Positions 1 to 5,523 of a DNA stretch of 7,908 nt are shown here, in pieces. A program made the translations under genes and the position numbers. A model generated the notes under the pieces. That model made no database searches and was not told the DNA's origin. It saw only the letters and a list, made by a program, of their open reading frames with translations. The first letter of the stretch is position 1. Each line of letters opens with the position of its first letter. This stretch comes from Thermoleophilaceae bacterium (GTDB lineage Bacteria; Actinomycetota; Thermoleophilia; Solirubrobacterales; Thermoleophilaceae), in the NCBI GenBank assembly GCA_013696905.1, contig JACCXP010000161.1, positions 1 to 7,908 of the forward strand, read 5' to 3'.

Positions 1-120
1 CCCGTCCTGGGCCTCAGCCAGGCCAAGCGCGTGCGCCCGGTCGACCGTCTGGCGCTCGCCGCCGACCACCTGCTCTACGGCCTGGTGCTCTCGGAGATGC
101 GCCGAACCGCGCGAGGCTAG
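1..120 (+). CDS. C-terminal end of an unrecognised protein (partial)
   Basis: An open frame enters from the left edge and ends at TAG (118-120), giving 39 residues that finish in ...SEMRRTARG. Codons are strongly G/C-ending, as in the confident genes of this window, so it is probably truly coding. The stretch around DHLLYGLVLSEM is mildly hydrophobic and could be the last helix of a membrane protein, followed by a short basic tail. I do not recognise the family. The start and most of the gene lie outside the window. Confidence 0.6.
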   Translation, partial: PVLGLSQAKRVRPVDRLALAADHLLYGLVLSEMRRTARG

Positions 121-186
121 GCCAGGCCCCCCGTCGCTTCTCGTAGAGCGTTCTGAGTGAGCCGAGGCGGTCAGCGCAGGCACGTC

Positions 187-500
<314 letters not shown>

Positions 501-509
501 GGGTGCCTC

Positions 510-515
510 AGGGTA
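510..515 (-). promoter_or_regulatory. possible -10 box for tRNA-Thr
   Basis: TACCCT on the minus strand fits the TAnnnT core. It would place transcription start around 503, three bases before the mature tRNA 5' end. The corresponding -35 region has no TTGACA-like match, so this is a weak, position-based call. Confidence 0.25.
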
Positions 516-546
516 GCGCCACGCGAGGTCCGCTCTCCGCGCCCCG

Positions 547-753
547 CTAGCCGTGGTCGGCGAATAAAGCACAGCTTCGACAGGCCTGTTGATCGAGGTC
601 GGCCGCCTGCGTGCGCCGCAGCAGATTCTCCCTGGCAAGCCGCAGCGCCGTCCTCCCATCGGTCGCGAGGCCCACGAGCTCGAGCTCGAGCTCGCCCGCG
701 AAGGTCGCCGCGAGGCCCTCCCCGACGAGCGTGAAGTCGTCCACCACGAGCAC
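547..753 (-). pseudogene. response-regulator receiver domain remnant (N-terminal part only)
   Basis: Reading the minus strand from GTG at 753, the product begins VLVVDDFTLVGEGLAATFAG and continues through VGLATDGRTALRLARE. This is the first part of a CheY-like receiver: strand 1 with the acidic DD pair, helix 1, strand 2 and the ATDGxxAL motif of helix 2. A GAGG five to six bases before the GTG could be a ribosome binding site; an ATG at 810 would add 19 residues. After about residue 40 the similarity stops and the frame runs through an unrelated tail (…LRRTQAADLDQ…, including a TTA codon) to TAG at 547-549. The phosphoacceptor Asp, the Thr/Ser switch, the Lys and any output domain are missing. 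It is a truncated relic rather than a working regulator. It lies head-to-head with a histidine-kinase remnant at 818-973. Confidence 0.65.
676..693. repeat. three tandem GAGCTC units
   Basis: GAGCTC occurs three times back to back, making an 18-bp palindromic hexamer repeat inside the receiver-domain remnant, where it encodes the alternating Glu-Leu run ELELEL. It could be a slippage site and may reflect drift in a decaying gene, but similar acidic-hydrophobic runs occur in intact receivers. Confidence 0.6.
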
Positions 754-817
754 GGAGGTCCTCGACTCCGCGGGCCCGCGCGAGCTCGAAGACGCCGCTC
801 GAGGGCTCATGTGTCAT

Positions 818-973
818 GACGGGCAAGTCCTCGGCATCGGACTCGCCGTCGTCGAGGAGCTCGTACGCGCGCACGACGGCTCGATCTCGGTCGAGAGCAC
901 ACCCGGCGAGGGCTCGTGCTTTCGCGTCTGCCTCGCCGCGCGCGGGCAGGTGCCGATACCGTCGCTCCAGTGA
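818..973 (+). pseudogene. histidine-kinase ATPase domain remnant (C-terminal end only)
   Basis: The plus-strand frame around 818-973 reads …LGIGLAVVEELVRAHDGS… then ISVESTPGEGSCFRVCLA… and stops at TGA (971-973). This is the G2 box (GLGLAxV) and final strands (ISVES-PGEGSxFxVxLP) of the HATPase_c fold in sensor histidine kinases. The upstream N box, G1 box, dimerisation helices with the phosphorylated His, and any sensor domain are absent. The frame before 818 is unrelated Arg/Ser-rich sequence, so the gene is broken at about codon 'DGQV'. The stop overlaps the GTG chosen as start of the NUDIX gene, hinting that an intact kinase once sat directly upstream of it. The call as a remnant is firm; the exact breakpoint is uncertain. 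Confidence 0.7.
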
Positions 974-1497
974 CGTCCAGCCTCAATCCGGCGCTCGAGG
1001 ACGCGCGGCTGTGCCCCCGCTGCGGCGCCTCCGCGAAGGTCGACTTCCCGCGTTCGCTGTCGTGTCCGAGCTGTGGCTATCGCTCGTACTGGAGCCCTGA
1101 GCCGGTCGCCTGCGCGCTCCCGCGCGACCCGGAAGGCGACGTATGGCTGCTGCGCCGCGCGCTCCACGAGGGCGCCGGGCGCTGGACGTTTCCCGGCGGC
1201 TTCGTGGAGCTCGGGGAGTCGGTCGAGCAGGCCGCCCGACGCGAGACGCGCGAGGAGATGCGGATCGATGTCGAGCTCGGTGGGCTCGTCGGCGTCTACT
1301 CGCGTCCCGACGAGCGCATCGTGCTGATCGTCTTCGAGGCCACCCCGCTCGGGACGCCGTGCGCGGGTGAGGAGGCAAGCGAGGTACGGCTCTTCTCGGC
1401 ACGCGACTTGCCCTGGCCGGAGCTCGCGTTCTGGTCGACCGCCGCTGCGCTGCGCGACTCGGGCTTCGCGCAACCCGCCGCCGCTGAGCGCGGCTAG
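970..1497 (+). CDS. zinc-ribbon NUDIX hydrolase
   Basis: This 175-residue protein resembles the family of NUDIX pyrophosphohydrolases with an N-terminal zinc ribbon, which cleave a nucleoside diphosphate linked to another moiety (NADH, ADP-ribose and similar); the substrate cannot be told from sequence. The zinc ribbon is Cys15-x2-Cys18 with Cys32-x2-Cys35. The core starts near residue 43, WTFPGGF is at 72-78, and the NUDIX box runs from G77 through E83 to R91-E92 and E95-E96. The usual Gly near the end of the box is Arg98, while the metal-binding Glu residues are kept. I chose GTG 970, which overlaps the TGA of the kinase remnant as GTGA. A GTG at 916, with GAGGG just before it, would add 18 Arg-rich residues and is a real alternative. 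The stop shares CTAG with the convergent gene. Confidence 0.85.
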   Translation: MTSSLNPALEDARLCPRCGASAKVDFPRSLSCPSCGYRSYWSPEPVACALPRDPEGDVWLLRRALHEGAGRWTFPGGFVELGESVEQAARRETREEMRIDVELGGLVGVYSRPDERIVLIVFEATPLGTPCAGEEASEVRLFSARDLPWPELAFWSTAAALRDSGFAQPAAAERG

Positions 1498-2135
1498 GCC
1501 CCCGGCTCGCGCCCGAAGCGGCGCTCGACGCCGTCGAGCAGGCGCCAGTTGCCGCGCAGGGCACGCTCTGCGGCCTCGATCAAAGGCTGCGAGCGCTCCG
1601 GCGCGCCCCTTTGCTCTAGCGCGGCCCTCGACTGGGCCGCGTGCTCGTCGTCGCGCTCGGCGTGCAGGACGAAGTATGCGATCGCCGGGTCGCCCGGCTC
1701 GAAGTCGTGGTGCGCGACCAGCCCTGCGAGCTTGGTCGCCGAGATCGCCGGCTGCGCTGACTCGACGGCGTAGAGGATCACAAGGCTCTCCTCGACATCG
1801 CCGCCGGCGGTCCATGCCTCCACGCAGTCGGCGGTCTCCGGCAGCGGCTCGCGCTCGCTGCCCTCCACGCAAACCCCAGCCGCGAAGTCGTCCCACAGCG
1901 GCACGTGCGAGCGCTCCTCCTCGGCGTGGAGCTCGAGCTGCTCGCGCAGCGCGGGCTCCGGGGCGCTGCGCGCCGCGCGCGCGGCGGCCTCGGCCAGCGC
2001 GACGACGGCGTGGCGGTACTCGCCAGCGTAGAAGCACAGCTCCTCGCTAGTCAGATCGCCGCGGCTCCAGCGAACGTAGAACGGGTGTCGGAGGACGTTC
2101 CAGCGATCTCCTACGGCATCGAGCTGCGAGAACAT
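1494..2135 (-). CDS. heme-oxygenase-like diiron protein, TenA/PqqC/CADD superfamily
   Basis: This 213-residue all-helical protein begins with the family signature HPFYVRW at 17-23 and continues GEYRHAV (38-44), LHAEEERSHVPLW (69-81), YAVES (122-126) and LHAERDDEHAA (157-167). H158-x3-D162-x2-H165 with E125, and an acidic E72-E74 near H77, fit the six-ligand diiron centre of heme-oxygenase-like oxygenases (E,H,E,H,D,H). Such enzymes activate O2; family members include PqqC, UndA and CADD, and annotation pipelines often label them 'TenA family regulator' or 'iron-containing redox enzyme'. K135 lies ten residues after E125, the spacing I recall for the functional lysine in Chlamydia CADD. The ATG at 2135 is chosen because AGGAG (2148-2144) lies eight bases upstream. 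Upstream extension would run into tRNA-Tyr. It is cytosolic, with no signal peptide. The family is clear; the substrate is not. Confidence 0.85.
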   Translation of the reverse strand: MFSQLDAVGDRWNVLRHPFYVRWSRGDLTSEELCFYAGEYRHAVVALAEAAARAARSAPEPALREQLELHAEEERSHVPLWDDFAAGVCVEGSEREPLPETADCVEAWTAGGDVEESLVILYAVESAQPAISATKLAGLVAHHDFEPGDPAIAYFVLHAERDDEHAAQSRAALEQRGAPERSQPLIEAAERALRGNWRLLDGVERRFGREPGA

Positions 2136-2143
2136 GTACGGCA

Positions 2144-2148
2144 CTCCT
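2144..2148 (-). promoter_or_regulatory. ribosome binding site that fixes the diiron protein start
   Basis: AGGAG on the minus strand stands eight bases before the ATG at 2135. It excludes the longer frame that would start inside tRNA-Tyr. Confidence 0.75.
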
Positions 2149-2176
2149 GTGGTCGGGCGGGCGGAAGGAGGCGCGC

Positions 2177-2182
2177 ATACTA
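2177..2182 (-). promoter_or_regulatory. possible -10 box for the diiron protein gene
   Basis: TAGTAT on the minus strand, in the short gap between tRNA-Tyr and the diiron-protein gene, would give a leader of about 35 bases. The matching -35 position falls in the tRNA acceptor arm and has no good match, so the gene may instead be read through from the rpoD/tRNA-Tyr transcript. Confidence 0.3.
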
Positions 2183-2197
2183 AGGGCGCCGGCGCGA

Positions 2198-2280
2198 TGG
2201 GGGGAGCAGGATTCGAACCTGCGTAGGCGTAAGCCAACGGGTTTACAGCCCGTCTCCTTTAGCCACTCGGACATCCCCCC
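2198..2280 (-). tRNA. tRNA-Tyr (anticodon GTA)
   Basis: An 83-base class II tRNA on the minus strand. The acceptor stem is GGGGGGA with TCCCCCC and discriminator A. The anticodon stem ACGGG/CCCGT carries loop CTGTAAA with GTA at 34-36. A long variable arm contains GGC/GCC, as expected for bacterial tRNA-Tyr, and the T arm is GCAGG, TTCGAAT, CCTGC. CCA is not encoded. It sits 33 bases after the rpoD stop on the same strand, so it may be co-transcribed with rpoD or use its own -10 (TAACAT at 2298-2293). Confidence 0.96.
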
Positions 2281-2292
2281 GGTGGAGCGGGG

Positions 2293-2298
2293 ATGTTA
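2293..2298 (-). promoter_or_regulatory. possible -10 box for tRNA-Tyr
   Basis: TAACAT on the minus strand would start transcription around 2286, six bases before the mature tRNA. The -35 would lie in the end of rpoD, where there is no clear TTGACA-like match. It is the only TA-rich hexamer in the 33-base gap. Confidence 0.35.
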
Positions 2299-2313
2299 GA
2301 GGCGGAACGTCGG

Positions 2314-3477
2314 TCAGGAGGCGCCGCGCAGGCCCTGCGCCTCGGGCAGCATCTCGAGCTTCTTGAGCGTGTTGTGCTCGATCTGGCGGATGCGCTCGCG
2401 GGTCACCCCGAAGGCGCGACCGACCTCCTCGAGCGTGCGCGCCTGGTGGCCTTTCAGCCCGTAGCGCATCTCGATCACCTCGCGCTCGCGGGCGGGCAGT
2501 GCGGCGAGCGCGCGCTTGACGTTGTCGCGGCGCATCGTCTCGACCGCCGTCTCGTAGGGAGAGGCGGCGCCCTCGTCCTCGACGAAGTCGCCGAGCTCGG
2601 ATGAGTCGTCCTCGCCGATCGGCTTCTCGAGCGAGATCGGCAGCTGCGCCATGCGGGTGATGTCCTTGACCTCGCGCACCGTCCACTCGAGCTCGGCGGC
2701 GATCTCCTCGCGCGTCGGCTCGCGGCCGAGCTCCTGCACGAGCTGTCGCTCGACGTGCACGACCTTGTTGAGCTTCTCGACCATGTGGACGGGGATGCGA
2801 ATCGTGCGCGCCTTGTCGGCGATCGCGCGCGTCACGGCCTGGCGGATCCACCAGGTGGCGTAGGTCGAGAACTTGTAGCCGCGGCGGTAGTCGAACTTCT
2901 CGACCGCGCGGATCAAGCCGAGCGAGCCCTCCTGGATCAGGTCGAGGAAGGTGAGGCCGCGGCCCATGTAGCCCTTCGCTATCGACACGACGAGACGCAG
3001 GTTGGCCTCGATCATGTGCTGCTTGGCGACCATGTCGCCGCGCTCGATCCGCTTCGCGAGCATCACCTCCTGCGCCGCGTTGAGTAGCCCGACGCGCCCG
3101 ATCGAGCGCAGGTAGAGGCGCAGCGCGTCGAGGCTCGGCTCGACGGTCAGGTCGACCTCGACCTTCTTGGCCGTGCCTGGCTCCTTCTGCGCCGAGGCCT
3201 CCGCGCGGCCGGCGTCGGAGACCGCCGGGCGGCCATCGCTCGAGACGATGTCGATGCCGTCCTCGACGAGGTAGTCGTGCAGCTCCTTGACCTGCTCCTT
3301 CGTGACCTCCACCTCTTCGAGACAGTGGGCGATCTCCGCGAAGGTCAGGTAGCCACGCTCGCGCCCGTCCGCCACCAGCGCGCGCAGCTCCTCGACCTCC
3401 GAGAACGGCGAGTCGGACTCCGGCGCCAAGAGCGCGCCATTCCCCTTTGCCGTCAACACCTCCGTTGGACTGAACAC
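2314..3477 (-). CDS. rpoD: RNA polymerase primary sigma factor RpoD/SigA
   Basis: This 387-residue sigma-70 directs RNA polymerase core to housekeeping promoters. Region 1.1 is present (about 26-82, with [11 protein letters not shown] and LVEDGIDIV), which marks it as a primary rather than an alternative sigma. Region 1.2 is about 115-148 (LRLYLRSIG). Region 2 is about 158-235, with [20 protein letters not shown] and the 2.3-2.4 promoter-melting and -10-reading stretch [17 protein letters not shown] (203-219). Region 3 is about 236-300, and region 4 about 320-380 with the -35-reading helix-turn-helix [20 protein letters not shown] (348-367). The linker between 1.1 and 1.2 is short, as in compact actinobacterial or Gram-positive SigA. 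The GTG at 3477 is chosen as the first start giving a full region 1.1, with a G-rich run (GGGGGGGA) upstream as a loose ribosome binding site. It is divergent from folE2 and followed by tRNA-Tyr. Confidence 0.96.
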   Translation of the reverse strand: MFSPTEVLTAKGNGALLAPESDSPFSEVEELRALVADGRERGYLTFAEIAHCLEEVEVTKEQVKELHDYLVEDGIDIVSSDGRPAVSDAGRAEASAQKEPGTAKKVEVDLTVEPSLDALRLYLRSIGRVGLLNAAQEVMLAKRIERGDMVAKQHMIEANLRLVVSIAKGYMGRGLTFLDLIQEGSLGLIRAVEKFDYRRGYKFSTYATWWIRQAVTRAIADKARTIRIPVHMVEKLNKVVHVERQLVQELGREPTREEIAAELEWTVREVKDITRMAQLPISLEKPIGEDDSSELGDFVEDEGAASPYETAVETMRRDNVKRALAALPAREREVIEMRYGLKGHQARTLEEVGRAFGVTRERIRQIEHNTLKKLEMLPEAQGLRGAS

Positions 3478-3518
3478 GATTCCCGTCCCCCCCTACACCC
3501 GACAAGCGTGTTGGCCAT
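3453..3518 (-). other. possible 21-codon upstream ORF overlapping the rpoD start
   Basis: On the minus strand an ATG at 3518 opens a 21-codon frame (MANTLVGC…) that ends 25 bases inside rpoD in another frame. It sits in the rpoD leader within an inverted repeat. There is no clear ribosome binding site, so translation is speculative. It is listed only because it could affect initiation at the rpoD GTG. Confidence 0.12.
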
Positions 3519-3541
3519 ATGTGTCGGCGGCAAGAGCCGCC
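3499..3541 (-). promoter_or_regulatory. two overlapping hairpins in the rpoD leader
   Basis: CCGACA (3499-3504) pairs with TGTCGG (3522-3527), and GGCGGC (3526-3531) pairs with GCCGCC (3536-3541) around a 4-base loop. The two stems share bases 3526-3527, so both cannot form completely. They lie 20 to 65 bases upstream of the rpoD GTG. A regulatory leader is one reading; a divergent-promoter operator is another. Confidence 0.35.
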
Positions 3542-3594
3542 ATGGGTCGCGATGATGCCGATCGACGCTCGCGCCGGGCTCTGGACCGCGCCGG

Positions 3595-3600
3595 ACTATA
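3595..3600 (-). promoter_or_regulatory. candidate -10 box of the rpoD promoter
   Basis: TATAGT on the minus strand matches the -10 consensus at four of six positions, in otherwise GC-rich DNA. It would give an rpoD leader of about 110 bases that includes both leader hairpins. The -35 region (TTCCCC, 18-base spacer) is poor, so an activated or alternative-sigma promoter is possible. Confidence 0.4.
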
Positions 3601-3651
3601 GGGGTTTTCGGAGCGAGAGGGGAAGCGGCCGGCGCTATCGTCGGTCCGGCG

Positions 3652-4653
3652 ATGGTCGAACGCGCCACCCTCCTGAGCTCCCCGGCCGCCGACGTGCAGG
3701 GGCGCCGCCCGCGCACCCACCTCTCGCTCTCGCGCGTCGGTGTCACCGGCGTCGAGAAGGTCGTCCGGATGGGTGCCCGCGGCGAGGACGAGCTCTTCTA
3801 CGCCCAGCTCGAATGCTTCGTCGACCTCAACCCGAAGCAGAAGGGCGCGCACATGTCGCGCTTCGAGGAGACCGTCAACGAGGCGATCGACGAGGTCGTG
3901 CTCGGCGAGTCGTTTCGGTCCGAGACGCTCGCCGCCCACATCGCCGAGCGCGTGCGCGAGCGCCAGCAGAGCCTGCGCGCGGAGGTCACGATCGCCGCTC
4001 GCTACCCCGAGCGCAAGCAGTCGCCGGAGACCGGAATCCCGACTCAGGAGATCTTCACGCTGCTCGGCTCGGCCGTCGCCTCGGAGACGGGCGTGCGGCG
4101 CCTGGTCGGCGTGCAGGCCCAGGGCATGACGGCGTGCCCGTGCGCGCAGGAGCTGATCAGGGACCGCTCACGCGAGCGCCTCGCGGGCGACGGATTCTCG
4201 GACGACGAGATCGAGCGCGTGCTCGAGCACGTCCCCGGTGCCACCCACAACCAGCGCGGCCTCGGCACCCTCCACGTCGGCGCTCCCCACGACGGCGAGT
4301 CGGGCGTCGAGGCACGAGCCCTGCTGCGCATCGTCGAGGAGTCCATGTCCTCTGAGATCTACGAGCTGCTGAAGCGCCCCGACGAGGCCGAGGTAGTCGA
4401 GCGCGCACACCGCCGGCCCCGTTTCGTCGAGGACTGCGTGCGCGAGATGCTGCGGATGGCCGTCGAGCAGTTCGCCCACCTCGGCGACGGCGCCTTTCTG
4501 CTCGCGCGACAGGAGAACCTCGAGTCGATCCACCGCCACGACGTGGTCGCGGAGCGCCACGGGCTGATGGGCGAGATCCTGCGCGAGCTCGGCTCGGACG
4601 TGCACGACCTGCGCCACACGACGATGCGCGAGTGGCTCCGCGGAGCCGCCTGA
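3652..4653 (+). CDS. folE2: GTP cyclohydrolase FolE2 (type IB, COG1469/MptA family)
   Basis: This 333-residue cytosolic enzyme should open the guanine ring of GTP to make 7,8-dihydroneopterin triphosphate (or, in the archaeal MptA branch, a cyclic phosphate). That is the first step to folate and other pterins. Family marks in order: KGAHMSRFEE (64-73), RKQSPETG (121-128), GMTACPCAQE (158-167) with Cys162/Cys164 where the family's key metal-binding or catalytic Cys lies, ATHNQRG (197-203), EESMSSEIYELLKRPDEA (229-246) and RPRFVEDCVREM (255-266). Length is normal to slightly long for the family. The ATG at 3652 has no Shine-Dalgarno; a TATCGT at 3636-3641 suggests a very short or leaderless transcript. 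It is divergent from rpoD and convergent with pgsA, with ten bases between the stops. Confidence 0.93.
   Translation: MVERATLLSSPAADVQGRRPRTHLSLSRVGVTGVEKVVRMGARGEDELFYAQLECFVDLNPKQKGAHMSRFEETVNEAIDEVVLGESFRSETLAAHIAERVRERQQSLRAEVTIAARYPERKQSPETGIPTQEIFTLLGSAVASETGVRRLVGVQAQGMTACPCAQELIRDRSRERLAGDGFSDDEIERVLEHVPGATHNQRGLGTLHVGAPHDGESGVEARALLRIVEESMSSEIYELLKRPDEAEVVERAHRRPRFVEDCVREMLRMAVEQFAHLGDGAFLLARQENLESIHRHDVVAERHGLMGEILRELGSDVHDLRHTTMREWLRGAA
4634..4647. terminator. 14-bp perfect palindrome at the end of folE2
   Basis: GGCTCCG followed by CGGAGCC is a perfect palindrome in the last codons of folE2, just before the folE2/pgsA convergent junction. As RNA it could fold only with the central bases unpaired. 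It may help bidirectional termination in the ten-base gap, but it may also be codon-driven. Confidence 0.25.
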
Positions 4654-4663
4654 GAGGGGCTGC

Positions 4664-5230
4664 CTACTCCGGCGCGGCGGCCACCGGGGACGAGCGTGCC
4701 TCGTCCATGCGCCGGCGAAAGCCGAGGAAGTAGTCGAGCCCCGACAGCACGGTCAGGGCCACCGCGAGCCACACGAGCGCGAGCACCCAGATCGCGCCCG
4801 GGTCGGGCACCGCTATCAACGCCAGTACCGCGGCCACCTGGGAGACGGTCTTCGCCTTGCCGAACGGGCTCGCCGAGATCACGACCCCTTGCTGGCCGGC
4901 GACCGCGCGCAGCCCAGTGACGGCGAACTCGCGCGCGATGATCACCATCGCGACCCACGCGGCGACGCGATCGAGGCTGACGAGCGATATCAGAGCCGCC
5001 GCGATCAGCAGCTTGTCGGCGATCGGGTCCATCACCTTGCCGAACGTGGTCACGAGGTCGCGCGAGCGCGCGAGGTAACCGTCGAGCGTGTCGGTGAGCG
5101 CGGCGACGGCGAACACGACGGCGGCGACGCTCGAGCCCTGCGGCGCCCTTACGAGCAGCGCAACCACCAGCACGGGCACGAGCAGGATGCGAACCACCGT
5201 GAGCACGTTCGGGGTGTTGAGCGGCAGCAC
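4664..5230 (-). CDS. pgsA: CDP-diacylglycerol-glycerol-3-phosphate 3-phosphatidyltransferase PgsA
   Basis: This 188-residue integral membrane enzyme joins CDP-diacylglycerol and glycerol-3-phosphate to make phosphatidylglycerophosphate, precursor of phosphatidylglycerol and cardiolipin. The CDP-alcohol phosphatidyltransferase motif is complete: D47-x2-D50-G51-x2-A54-R55-x8-G64-x3-D68-x3-D72. PgsA-type features include NTPNVLTVVRI near the N-terminus, IIAREFAVTGLRAVA (97-111) and FGKAKTVSQ (123-131). About five to six membrane segments are visible, followed by a short Ala/Pro-rich tail. The GTG at 5230 is chosen because GAGG lies about seven bases upstream and the family N-terminus begins there; the frame stays open far upstream but is not family-like. 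It is last in a tight operon, eight bases after the DUF3817 gene. Another CDP-alcohol transferase is possible, but the motifs favour PgsA. Confidence 0.92.
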   Translation of the reverse strand: MLPLNTPNVLTVVRILLVPVLVVALLVRAPQGSSVAAVVFAVAALTDTLDGYLARSRDLVTTFGKVMDPIADKLLIAAALISLVSLDRVAAWVAMVIIAREFAVTGLRAVAGQQGVVISASPFGKAKTVSQVAAVLALIAVPDPGAIWVLALVWLAVALTVLSGLDYFLGFRRRMDEARSSPVAAAPE

Positions 5231-5238
5231 GGCGCGCC

Positions 5239-5523
5239 TCAGGCTAGACGCCCCTGGCGCCGGCGCAGCCACTCGATCCCGATCGCCACCGCGACCGGTC
5301 CGAGCGGCGACACCCCCGCCGCGAGCAGTGGCCAGGGAAGCGAGCCGCGCAGGCAGCCCCAGGCGATCAGCAGACACAGGACGATCACCCCGATCCCGTG
5401 CGTCAGCCCGAGCACGAACTTGGCCCCGTCGTCGAGCTCGCCGAGCCAGACCACGAGCAGCGCCACGAACAGGAGCGACTCGACGGCGGACATCACGCGC
5501 ACGGCGCGAAAGAGCGGGGACAC
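5239..5523 (-). CDS. DUF3817-family small membrane protein
   Basis: This 94-residue protein has three predicted membrane helices (about 10-27, 38-58 and 64-85). The pattern AVESLLF (13-19), LGLTHGIGVIVL (38-49) and SPLGP (72-76) matches the DUF3817 family, which occurs in actinobacteria and bacilli and whose function is not known. The GTG start at 5523 directly abuts the TAG of the upstream VTT gene (TAGGTG) with GAGGAGG about six bases before, so translation is very likely coupled. It ends eight bases before pgsA. The location between a VTT-type membrane protein and a phospholipid synthase suggests a role at the membrane, but that is only context. Confidence 0.82.
   Translation of the reverse strand: MSPLFRAVRVMSAVESLLFVALLVVWLGELDDGAKFVLGLTHGIGVIVLCLLIAWGCLRGSLPWPLLAAGVSPLGPVAVAIGIEWLRRRQGRLA

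Noticed and set aside
814..2037. 407-codon minus-strand open frame
   Set aside because: Arg/Ala-rich shadow caused by high GC, antisense to the NUDIX gene and off-frame to the diiron protein gene; the real genes have clear motifs.
2047..2274. Minus-strand frame starting MSEWLKETGC
   Set aside because: It is the direct translation of tRNA-Tyr, a well-known artefact, and then runs out of frame over the start of the diiron protein gene.
2243..3505. 420-codon minus-strand frame over rpoD
   Set aside because: Off-frame shadow of rpoD, low in complexity, and runs into tRNA-Tyr.
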